DNA of 55,262 bases from Prevotella sp. (lineage in GTDB: Bacteria > Bacteroidota > Bacteroidia > Bacteroidales > Bacteroidaceae): assembly GCA_017474515.1 (NCBI GenBank), contig JAFVHN010000035.1, positions 1-55,262 of the forward strand, in the 5' to 3' direction. Below the pieces are notes generated by a model. The model made no database searches. It was given only the letters and a program-made list of their open reading frames with translations, and was not told the origin of the DNA. Position numbers and translations under genes: made by a program. How positions within the stretch are numbered: position 1 is the stretch's first letter; every line of letters begins with the position of its first letter. Of this stretch, positions 17,422 through 24,703 are shown piece after piece.

Positions 17422-18882
17422 ATGAACTACGCACAATTTTTCAATATGTTGCCCGAGGCATACCTTGTCCTTGCGCTCATCCTGGTGTTCATCATTGACT
17501 TCTGCCGGTCGGGCAAGAAAGCCGTTCAGGAGTCTGCTCCCAGCGGTCTTTTCAATACGGTTGTGGCATTGTTGTTCCTTGGCTACACCTGCCTGTGTCT
17601 TGTTGCCGGTCCCGACGAAGCCTTTGGCGGCATGTATGTCACCACAAAGGCAGCCTGCGTGATGAAGGCCATCCTGGCCGTCGGCACACTCATCGTGGTC
17701 ATTCAGGCCCGTCAGTGGCTGTCGCGCCCCGACACCTCATTCAAGGAGGGAGAGTTCTACATGCTCGTCATTTCCACCCTTCTTGGCATGGACATGATGA
17801 TTTCCGCCGGACATTTCCTCATGTTCTTCCTTGGCCTTGAAATGGCTTCCGTGCCCATGGCCTGCCTGGTGGCGCTTGACAAATACCGCCACAATAGTGC
17901 CGAGGCTGCCGCCAAGTACATCCTTACGGCCACCTTCTCCAGCGGAGTCATGCTCTACGGCATTTCGTTCCTCTATGGCTCCTGCGGCACGCTCTATTTC
18001 GCCGACTTCACCCCGATGCTTTCGGCATCCATGGGCGAGCACCTTACGCTCAACATCATCGGCCTTGTCTTCTTCTTCAGTGGTCTTGGATTCAAGATTT
18101 CGTTGGTGCCGTTCCATCTCTGGACCGCCGACACCTATCAGGGAGCGCCCACCACGGTGACGGGTTATCTGAGCGTCATTTCCAAAGGAGCCGCCGCCTT
18201 CACCCTCTGCGTCATCCTTATGAAGGTGTTCGTCCCCATGACCGCTTATTGGGAGTACCTGCTCTACATTGTCATTGTGCTCAGCATCACCATCGCCAAC
18301 CTGTTTGCCATCAGACAGAGCGACCTGAAGCGCTTCATGGCCTTCAGCTCCATTTCCCAGGCCGGTTATATCATGCTGGCCGTGGTTGGCAATAGCCAGC
18401 AGGGAGTGGCCGCCTTGTCCTATTATGTGCTGGTCTATGTGGTTGCCAACTTGGCCGTATTCGCGGTCATTGCCGCCGTTGAGGAACATAATGGCGGACG
18501 CACCGACATGGATGCTTTCAACGGTTTCTATTCCAAGAATCCCAAGTTGTCGTTGTTGATGACATTGGCACTCTTCTCCCTGGCCGGCATTCCTCCCTTT
18601 GCCGGAATGTTCAGCAAGTTCTTCGTCTTTATGGCTGCTGCCGCACAAGGTTCGTTCTGGGCCTATTTCGTCGTCTTCATTGCATTGGTCAACACCGTGG
18701 TGAGCCTTTACTACTATCTGCTCATCGTCAAGGCCATGTATATCAAAGATGCCGCCGACGCCCTTCCCACCTTCAAGAGCAGCATCGGCACAAAGGTGGC
18801 TCTGGCCCTCTGCACGGTGGGCATCCTCCTTTTCGGCGTGTTCAGCTGCATTTACGAATGGATTTTTGCCGCAGGGCTTTGA
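17422..18882 (+). CDS. nuoN: NADH-quinone oxidoreductase-like subunit N
   Basis: 486-aa antiporter-like subunit and last gene of the operon. Family blocks are present: [39 protein letters not shown] and [20 protein letters not shown]. The stop codon is followed 3 bp later by a long GTGAARA heptamer array rather than by a recognisable terminator. Confidence 0.95.
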   Translation: MNYAQFFNMLPEAYLVLALILVFIIDFCRSGKKAVQESAPSGLFNTVVALLFLGYTCLCLVAGPDEAFGGMYVTTKAACVMKAILAVGTLIVVIQARQWLSRPDTSFKEGEFYMLVISTLLGMDMMISAGHFLMFFLGLEMASVPMACLVALDKYRHNSAEAAAKYILTATFSSGVMLYGISFLYGSCGTLYFADFTPMLSASMGEHLTLNIIGLVFFFSGLGFKISLVPFHLWTADTYQGAPTTVTGYLSVISKGAAAFTLCVILMKVFVPMTAYWEYLLYIVIVLSITIANLFAIRQSDLKRFMAFSSISQAGYIMLAVVGNSQQGVAALSYYVLVYVVANLAVFAVIAAVEEHNGGRTDMDAFNGFYSKNPKLSLLMTLALFSLAGIPPFAGMFSKFFVFMAAAAQGSFWAYFVVFIALVNTVVSLYYYLLIVKAMYIKDAADALPTFKSSIGTKVALALCTVGILLFGVFSCIYEWIFAAGL

Positions 18883-18885
18883 TAA

Positions 18886-18976
18886 GTGAAGAGTGAAGAG
18901 TGAAGAATGAAAAGTGAAGAGTGAAGAGTGAAAAGTGAAGAGTGAAAAGTGAAGAGTGAAAAGTGAAGAGTGAAGA
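18886..18976 (+). repeat. Heptanucleotide tandem repeat (GTGAARA), 13 units
   Basis: 91 bp made of exactly 13 in-phase heptamers, mostly GTGAAGA or GTGAAAA with one ATGAAAA. It starts 3 bp after the nuoN stop. Shorter arrays of the same unit lie at 1293, 1621, 2696, 51412, 54921 and 54971. Confidence 0.92.
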
Positions 18977-19125
18977 ATTTGCTACCGCCATTAAATAATT
19001 GAAATGGTGAAAAAGGCTGCTGTCATAACTCGTAACTAAAAACTCACAACTTAAAATAGCATTTTAACTCCTAAACTCCAATAATATACTTCAACAAGCA
19101 AGCTTGATAATATTAAAAATATAGA
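18977..19125 (+). repeat. Repeat mosaic upstream of thrS
   Basis: The heptamer array is followed by TTTGCTACCGCCATT, a GGCTGCTGTCATAACTCGTAAC module, CAACTTAAAATAGCATTTTA and ACTCCTAAACTCC, the same order of modules as in other gaps. No T-box-like leader or clear -7 box was recognised before thrS. Confidence 0.65.
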
Positions 19126-21069
19126 ATGATCAACATCACTTTCCCCGACGGTTCTGTTCGCTCGTATGAACAGGGCGTCACTGGTTTTGAAATTGCCGAG
19201 AGCCTCTCGCCCGCTCTGGCACGCAGCGTGGTAAGCTGCGGTGTGAACGGCGAGACGGTGGAACTCAACCGTCCCATCATGGACGATGCCTCCATCATTT
19301 TCTACAAGTTCGACGACGACGAGGGTAAACACACCTTCTGGCACACGTCGGCCCACCTGTTGGCCGAGGCCCTTCAGGAACTATATCCCGGCATACAGTT
19401 CGGTTTCGGCCCCGCCGTAGAGAACGGATTCTTCTACGACGTGCTCCTTCCCAACGGCGAGTCGGTGCGCGAGAGCGATTTCCCCAAGATTGAGGCCAAG
19501 ATGAAAGAGCTGGCCGGAAAGAAGGAGCCCGTGGTGCGCCGCGAAGTTCCCAAGGCCGAAGCGCTGAAAGAGTTTGCCGCCGACGGCCAGACCTACAAGT
19601 GTGAGCACATCGACCAGGACCTGGAAGACGGCACCATCACCACCTATACCCAGGGCAACTTCACCGACCTGTGCCGCGGCCCGCACCTTGTCAACACCGG
19701 CGAAATCAAGGCCGTCAAGCTCACCAGCGTGGCCGGAGCCTTCTGGCGCGGCGATGCCACCCGCGAGCAGATGCAACGTCTCTACGGCATTTCCTTCCCC
19801 AAGAAGAAGATGCTCGACGAATACCTCGTCATGCTCGAGGAAGCCAAGAAGCGCGACCACCGCAAGATTGGCAAGGAAATGGAATTGTTCATGTTCTCCG
19901 AGAAAGTAGGCAAGGGCCTTCCCATCTGGCTCCCGAAGGGCACCGAGTTGCGCCTTCGCCTTCAAGACCACTTGCGCAAGGTGCAGAAGCGCTTTGGCTA
20001 TCAAGAGGTTATCACCCCGCACATCGGCTCAAAGAACCTCTACATCACCAGCGGCCACTATGCCCACTACGGCAAGGACTCCTTCCAGCCCATCCACACC
20101 CCCGAGGAGGGTGAGGAATACATGCTGAAGCCCATGAACTGCCCCCACCATTGTGAGATTTTTGCTTCTAAGCCGCGCTCTTACCGCGACCTGCCCTTGC
20201 GCCTCGCCGAGTTCGGAACGGTCTATCGCTACGAGCAGAGCGGAGAGCTTCACGGACTGACCCGCGTGCGCTCCTTCACTCAGGACGATGCCCACCTCTT
20301 CTGCCGTCCCGACCAGGTGAAGCAGGAGTTCCTCAACGTCATGGACATCATCAACATCGTGCTCACCGCCTTCGGCTTCAACTTCGAGGCGCAGATATCG
20401 CTCCGCGACCCCAACGACCACGAGAAATACGTGGGCACCGATGAAGACTGGGCATTGGCAGAGCAGGCCATCGTGGAGGCATGCAAGGAAAAGGGCCTGC
20501 CCGCAAAGGTGGAATACGGCGAGGCCGCTTTCTACGGTCCCAAGCTCGACTTCATGATCAAGGACGCCATTGGCCGTCGTTGGCAGCTGGGCACCATCCA
20601 GGTGGACTACAACCTGCCCAAGCGCTTCGAACTGGAATACACCGACGAGGACAACCAGAAGAAGACGCCCGTCATGATACACCGTGCGCCCTTCGGTTCC
20701 ATGGAGCGTTTCACCGCCGTGCTCATTGAGCACACCAGCGGCCATTTCCCCTTGTGGCTTACTCCCGACCAGGTGGCCATCCTGCCCCTTTCGGAGAAGT
20801 ACAACGACTATGCCCGCGAAGTGGCCCGCCTCTTCGACCTTCAGGGCGTGCGTGCCACCCTCGACCTGCGTAACGAGAAACTGGGCCGTAAAATCCGCGA
20901 CAACGAGCTCAAGCGCATCCCCTACATGGTCATTGTGGGCGAGAAGGAAGAAGCCGACCGCACCGTCGCCATGCGCCAGCAGGGTGGTGGCGAGCAGGCC
21001 GTCATGACCATCCAGGAGTTCATCGACAAAATCAACGGTGAAGTGGCTGAGATGACGAAAGATTTTTAA
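19126..21069 (+). CDS. thrS: Threonyl-tRNA synthetase
   Basis: 647-aa class II synthetase that charges tRNA-Thr. Domains in order: TGS (~1-62, [20 protein letters not shown]), tRNA-SAD editing domain (~65-225, [11 protein letters not shown] and the zinc/editing motif TDLCRGPHL), catalytic core (~245-540, with [28 protein letters not shown] and [11 protein letters not shown]), and anticodon-binding domain (~545-645). Length matches the bacterial enzyme. The TAA stop lies inside a perfect 32-bp palindrome. Confidence 0.97.
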   Translation: MINITFPDGSVRSYEQGVTGFEIAESLSPALARSVVSCGVNGETVELNRPIMDDASIIFYKFDDDEGKHTFWHTSAHLLAEALQELYPGIQFGFGPAVENGFFYDVLLPNGESVRESDFPKIEAKMKELAGKKEPVVRREVPKAEALKEFAADGQTYKCEHIDQDLEDGTITTYTQGNFTDLCRGPHLVNTGEIKAVKLTSVAGAFWRGDATREQMQRLYGISFPKKKMLDEYLVMLEEAKKRDHRKIGKEMELFMFSEKVGKGLPIWLPKGTELRLRLQDHLRKVQKRFGYQEVITPHIGSKNLYITSGHYAHYGKDSFQPIHTPEEGEEYMLKPMNCPHHCEIFASKPRSYRDLPLRLAEFGTVYRYEQSGELHGLTRVRSFTQDDAHLFCRPDQVKQEFLNVMDIINIVLTAFGFNFEAQISLRDPNDHEKYVGTDEDWALAEQAIVEACKEKGLPAKVEYGEAAFYGPKLDFMIKDAIGRRWQLGTIQVDYNLPKRFELEYTDEDNQKKTPVMIHRAPFGSMERFTAVLIEHTSGHFPLWLTPDQVAILPLSEKYNDYAREVARLFDLQGVRATLDLRNEKLGRKIRDNELKRIPYMVIVGEKEEADRTVAMRQQGGGEQAVMTIQEFIDKINGEVAEMTKDF

Positions 21070-21092
21070 ATCCCCGCGGGGATTTAAAAATC
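21061..21092. terminator. Perfect 32-bp palindrome overlapping the thrS stop
   Basis: GATTTTTAAATCCCCG followed by its exact reverse complement. The thrS stop TAA (21067-21069) is inside the left arm. With T-runs on both flanks of the G/C core it can act as a terminator in both directions. Confidence 0.8.
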
Positions 21093-21210
21093 TTGAAATA
21101 TGAGTTATGAGTTATTAGTTATGAAAAGGTAGGAATTGCCGCTTCAACCTCATAACTATAGTGGCCCAATGCTGGTAATTTCATAATTCATAACTCATAA
21201 CTCAAAACTT

Positions 21211-21260
21211 ATAGATAGTGAAACCCCATCACCGGCCGGTGATGGGGTTTCACTATCTAT
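21211..21260. terminator. Perfect 50-bp palindrome at the end of the DUF262-HNH gene
   Basis: Arms of 25 bp with no spacer, centred on CCGGCCGG, contain GATAGTGAAACCCCATCACC and its exact complement. The TAG stop of the minus-strand gene ending at 21253 lies inside it. It is a likely bidirectional terminator between convergent thrS and DUF262-HNH; between the two palindromes (21093-21210) lies an ATGAGTTATGAG-type repeat module. Confidence 0.75.
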
Positions 21261-22413
21261 TCCCTTTCGCCCTATTGTGCGACTTGCACAACATTTGGCA
21301 ATTTTCGATGTCGGTGCCGCCGCCTTTGCTCCACGCCGTCACATGGTCGGCATCCATCTCCGATAGTTTCCATATCTTCGTGCGGTTCAAATCGTTCCCC
21401 AAGGCGCATAGCGGGCAGTTGCTTTCCCCGCGCTCCATGGCCTTTTGGGTTTGCCGGCTATAGACGGTATGTTTCGTGGCCTCGTCGAAGATGCGGATGT
21501 CGAGCAACCTCTTGTCCACCTGTCCGCCCAAGATGTACTCAAAAATTCCCTTCCGGTTCTTCACGTAAGGGTCGCCATAGAGCATTCGCACCTGCTCGGC
21601 CACCTTTGTCGGATGATAGGGCACGTTGTGATAGGTTTCGTAGAGCCGGCCCCATTCCAGTCCGCGCATTTCCTTTTCCATATTCACGAACACCGTGCCG
21701 GCCCAGTCGATGACGCTATTGAAATAGGCTTTCAGCTCGTTGATGTCCGTGTCGCGGCGGTGCTGGCTCATGTATTTCTCCACGTTGTTGCGGCTCACCC
21801 ATTGCAATGCCCGCTCAAGGTAATCCTGGCGGTTGACGGCGCCCGTGATGAAATGGCTCCATTTTTGAATGTTGGCATTTTGCGAGTTGCTGAACTCCTG
21901 TTTAGCCAGCGTCACGAACTCGCCCGAATAGACGGCGTTGAGTAGTTCCTGGCGGTTGAGCGGCACGCCGGCAATGTTCACCGTTTCAAACCATTTGCGT
22001 ATTTCGTCTTCCGTGCCGTCGCACTCATAAACGAGCAATTCCGTGTTGAGCAGGAGCCTTTGAAGTTCCGTCGAGAGGCTTGTGAAATATTGTGGAATGC
22101 CGTTGTCGTCGATGATGCCGAACTTTCCCGTCACGAACCGTCCCAAGGAGGTGATGCGTTGTTGTCCGTCGAGCACTTCCAACCGTTCGTCCTCGGTCTT
22201 GTTGAAATAGAAAAGGCCCAAAGGATATTTATGGAGTGCCGATTGCACCACCGCCACGTCCTTTTTCCCGTCGGCGTAGATATAGTTGCGCTGGTATGCC
22301 GGTTGAATGGTCAACCTCCCACCAAGGCCATGCAATCCCTTTCCCTCCAGCTCGTTATAGACAAACCCTTCACATATTTCCTCTACGGTATAGGTTTTAA
22401 GAATTGTTTCCAT
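21253..22413 (-). CDS. DUF262 protein with C-terminal HNH nuclease domain
   Basis: 386 aa. Residues ~30-110 are the DUF262 (ParB/Srx-like) domain with IQPAYQRNY (36-44) and the hallmark DGQQR (82-86), which in GmrS-type proteins is linked to nucleotide-dependent control or NTPase activity. Residues ~330-386 are an HNH nuclease: CPLC (333/336), DADHV with His357 as the presumed catalytic base, GGGTDIENC with Asn371, and CKSH (376/379); the two Cys-containing pairs form a zinc site. It starts 2 bp after the adenine methyltransferase gene stop, so the two are co-transcribed. It is the likely nuclease half of a restriction or defence pair. Activity is inferred from motifs. Confidence 0.82.
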   Translation of the reverse strand: METILKTYTVEEICEGFVYNELEGKGLHGLGGRLTIQPAYQRNYIYADGKKDVAVVQSALHKYPLGLFYFNKTEDERLEVLDGQQRITSLGRFVTGKFGIIDDNGIPQYFTSLSTELQRLLLNTELLVYECDGTEDEIRKWFETVNIAGVPLNRQELLNAVYSGEFVTLAKQEFSNSQNANIQKWSHFITGAVNRQDYLERALQWVSRNNVEKYMSQHRRDTDINELKAYFNSVIDWAGTVFVNMEKEMRGLEWGRLYETYHNVPYHPTKVAEQVRMLYGDPYVKNRKGIFEYILGGQVDKRLLDIRIFDEATKHTVYSRQTQKAMERGESNCPLCALGNDLNRTKIWKLSEMDADHVTAWSKGGGTDIENCQMLCKSHNRAKGNR

Positions 22414-22415
22414 AG

Positions 22416-23537
22416 TTATTGCTTTTTACGGATGAGTATTCTACCATAAGTTCGTTTATTGTTTATAACAGTACAACCACCTCTATCTTCTGGGTGTTGT
22501 TTATAACTTATTTCTTTTAATACCTCAGATGGTGCAGAAGCTCGCGTGTTTCCACTTGCTTGCCATATTATTTCAAACTGCTCTGGGCAATACTTGTCGA
22601 GGAAGGAGATAGGCACACCCATGATGCCGTCGTAGTCGGAAGGAATGGCATCGGTATAGGGCACTTCTATGGCATCGTAATTGTCGTAATGGCAATAGCC
22701 TTCTTTCCCTCTGATTTCCTTGTGCTTGCTATATTTCAAGTTGTCCTCCATCGTCATCAATTGCAAGGGCTGGTGGCGGCGGCCGTGGTCGAGGTTAGTA
22801 AACCAACAGGAATTACCAAGTCGTGTGTAATTTCCTATATAACCCAGTTTTTCTGCTTTTTTCTTATCACTCTCTTTAACAATAGTTCCTTCAGGAACTC
22901 CAAACACCATATCGGTAACAAAGCCTGTAGCTCCAAGCCAAGATTGATTCTCTTTGATAAGTGGAAAAATCTCTTTGTAGGTAATGGCGTTCATGTTTCC
23001 GATGACCAGAAACCCTTTTCCAGCCCCCATAATCCAGGCCATAAATTCTCGGAAGAGCGAGAACGGCGGATTGGTGACGATGATGTCGGCCTCGTCGCGC
23101 AAGCGGGTTACCTCTCGGCTTCGGAAATCACCGTCACCCTCCAAATAATTCCATTGCAGGTCGTTGATGTCGATGCGTTGTTTGTCGTTCCGTTCCAATA
23201 CGAATATCTTGCCGTGCGTATGCGTCTTGCTGGCATCATATTGCGGGGCTTCGGTTTCAAAGAGTGTCAGCTGGATGGGGCCTTTGTAGCGTTTGCTCTC
23301 GTAGGCATAGCTGGTGGAGATGAGTTTGCGAAGGCCCAGCCGTTGGAAGTTCTGGGCGAAATAGCGGGTGAAATTGCTCCACTCGGGGTCGTCGCAGGGC
23401 AACAACACCGTCTTGTCGCGGAACACGTCGGCGTTGTACTCCAAATAGGCTTCCACCTCGTGCTCAATGTCGCGGTACTGGGTGTAGAACTCGTCGTTCT
23501 TGGCGTCTTTCGCCTTTGATAAAGATTCGTTAGCCAT
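22416..23537 (-). CDS. EcoRI-family adenine-specific DNA methyltransferase
   Basis: 373 aa, resembling the MTase_EcoRI family (N6-adenine). The N-terminus AKDAKNDEFYTQYRDIE is typical of that family. LLPCDDPEWSNF (45-56) is the SAM-binding region, and IIVTNPPFS (NPPF at 156-159) is the amino-methyltransferase catalytic motif. Length is close to EcoRI methylase. It is the first gene of the pair with DUF262-HNH downstream. No EcoRI-type endonuclease gene is present. A 12-bp hairpin ends 5 bp before the ATG and a ~315-nt structured leader precedes it, suggesting post-transcriptional control. Recognition site cannot be read from sequence. Confidence 0.88.
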   Translation of the reverse strand: MANESLSKAKDAKNDEFYTQYRDIEHEVEAYLEYNADVFRDKTVLLPCDDPEWSNFTRYFAQNFQRLGLRKLISTSYAYESKRYKGPIQLTLFETEAPQYDASKTHTHGKIFVLERNDKQRIDINDLQWNYLEGDGDFRSREVTRLRDEADIIVTNPPFSLFREFMAWIMGAGKGFLVIGNMNAITYKEIFPLIKENQSWLGATGFVTDMVFGVPEGTIVKESDKKKAEKLGYIGNYTRLGNSCWFTNLDHGRRHQPLQLMTMEDNLKYSKHKEIRGKEGYCHYDNYDAIEVPYTDAIPSDYDGIMGVPISFLDKYCPEQFEIIWQASGNTRASAPSEVLKEISYKQHPEDRGGCTVINNKRTYGRILIRKKQ

Positions 23538-23858
23538 GGTCGCGATTGATAGTTGACAAATGTAGGCACCTGACTATCAATCGCCTGCGCACAAAGAAAG
23601 CGTGGCCATCCTTATGCGTTAAGCTGGGGCATGCCCAGGAATTGGAACCCCATCCCTGCCAATAAGAATGTACCACGCCCTAAGGCGCGAATACATTCGC
23701 TATAATGGCAGGGAGTGGGGCACACATACCTGTGTCCCACAAATTCTATTACTTCAGAGCGTTTTTTATTCCAAACTGTTTCCTGGGCATTTTGGCTTAA
23801 CGCGAAATAATAGCAAATGCTTCTTTGCGGTTTCGGGATTTCTCCCCCGAACCGTTTG
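23538..23858 (-). ncRNA. Structured leader of the methyltransferase gene (candidate RNA element)
   Basis: Transcribed from the -7 box at 23859-23866 it would form a ~315-nt leader. Nested pairs, by window coordinates: 23616-23624/23795-23803 (GCGTTAAGC), 23632-23641/23780-23789 (TGCCCAGGAA), 23642-23647/23769-23774 (TTGGAA), 23648-23652/23716-23720, 23653-23661/23706-23714 (TCCCTGCCA) and 23666-23672/23692-23698 (GAATGTA). All six are correctly nested. Separate hairpins lie at 23828-23854 and at 23542-23553/23573-23584, next to the start codon. It could be a regulatory RNA or a fold-back DNA repeat with several nested palindromes; no known RNA family was recognised. Confidence 0.5.
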
Positions 23859-23866
23859 CAAAAGTA
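23859..23866 (-). promoter_or_regulatory. -7 box for the methyltransferase/DUF262-HNH pair
   Basis: Minus strand reads TACTTTTG, an exact TAnnTTTG match, about 320 bp upstream of the methyltransferase ATG. No good -33 element is visible at the expected spacing. Confidence 0.5.
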
Positions 23867-23880
23867 CAAAAAAGATTTGA

Positions 23881-24250
23881 ATGACGGGCACTTTTTTCAA
23901 TAAAAACCGCTGGCGGGCGTTTTTTCCTCTTGTTTTTACCTCGGATGGCCTCGGATGGACACTGTTTTTTTATGAAAAAAGTAGCTCTTTTTGCTTTGAA
24001 AATTGGTGGGTAAGTTTGTGTGTAGAAATTATGAAAAATCTTGACAAAATTCCCAAATTTTCGGTGGTTTTCTAACTGCTTGATTATCAATGGGTTTAAA
24101 ATAGCGACCGGTTTGACCGCAAATTTCCCTCCTCAATCTTCAAGATTTCTCCTCTCAAACTTCAAAATCTCTCCCCTCGATTTGCGGTCAAACTTCCTTC
24201 ACGCTCCCAAAAACCATGAAAAATCTTGACAATTTTCCTGCGGCTTTACA
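23881..24250. repeat. Gene-free AT-rich spacer with hairpin and direct repeats
   Basis: No convincing coding sequence. ATGAAAAATCTTGACAA occurs twice in direct orientation (24031 and 24216), flanking a perfect 14-bp inverted repeat (GTTTGACCGCAAAT 24111-24124, ATTTGCGGTCAAAC 24180-24193). The 55-nt loop is pyrimidine-rich, made of CCTC, CTTCAA and TCTC motifs. Confidence 0.65.
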
Positions 24251-24257
24251 TTGTTTT

Positions 24258-24690
24258 TTTACCACGGAAAAACATGTTTTTTCAACCACGGATGAACACG
24301 GAATTATTTCAACCACGGATGGTGTTTTTTTACCACGGATGAACACGGATTGACACGGAATTTTTGCGGATTTGTAATGAATGCGTAGGGACATACTTTA
24401 TGTATGTCCGAAAAAAGGCGTGATGGCATGTCATCTTTTGAGGCGTGCGGACATACATAAAGTATGTCCCTACACCGGAATCATATAAAGATGGAAATCC
24501 GTGAAAAAGTCCGTGTCATTCCGTGTTCATCCGTGGTAAAAAACATCCGTTGTTTAAAAAAAGTCCGTGTCTGTCCGTTTTCTTCCGTGGTAAAAAATAC
24601 CATCCGTTGTTTTAAAAAGTCCGTGTCAGTCTGTGTTCATCCGTGGTTAAAAGTACACCCGTGGTTAAACAAAGACCATCCGTGGTAGAA
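24258..24690. repeat. Concentric inverted repeats (CCACGGATGAACACGGA family around GGGACATAC palindromes)
   Basis: The left block (24261-24359) carries CCACGGATGAACACGGA units. The right block (24498-24680) carries the same units inverted; 24332-24359 and 24510-24537 are complementary at 27 of 28 positions. At the centre, 24385-24410 and 24447-24473 are inverted copies of a GTAGGGACATAC...GTATGTCC palindrome. The whole region can fold back on itself. No gene is present. Confidence 0.8.
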
Positions 24691-24703
24691 AAAGAGGAAG
24701 AAA

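Noticed and set aside
18883-19125. T-box or other amino-acid-responsive leader before thrS
   Set aside because: The gap consists of repeat modules only; no specifier stem or T-box motif, and T-boxes are not expected in Bacteroidota.
21211-21260. Attachment site or recombination core at the 50-bp palindrome
   Set aside because: No integrase or direct-repeat partner is present; a bidirectional terminator at the ends of convergent genes explains it more simply.
23538-23858. Retron or group II intron RNA beside the methyltransferase
   Set aside because: No reverse transcriptase gene is present and the fold does not show recognisable msr/msd or intron domain V features.
23668-24229. Short open frames in the methyltransferase-tamL gap
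   Set aside because: All overlap hairpins or low-complexity DNA, lack promoters and resemble no known protein.
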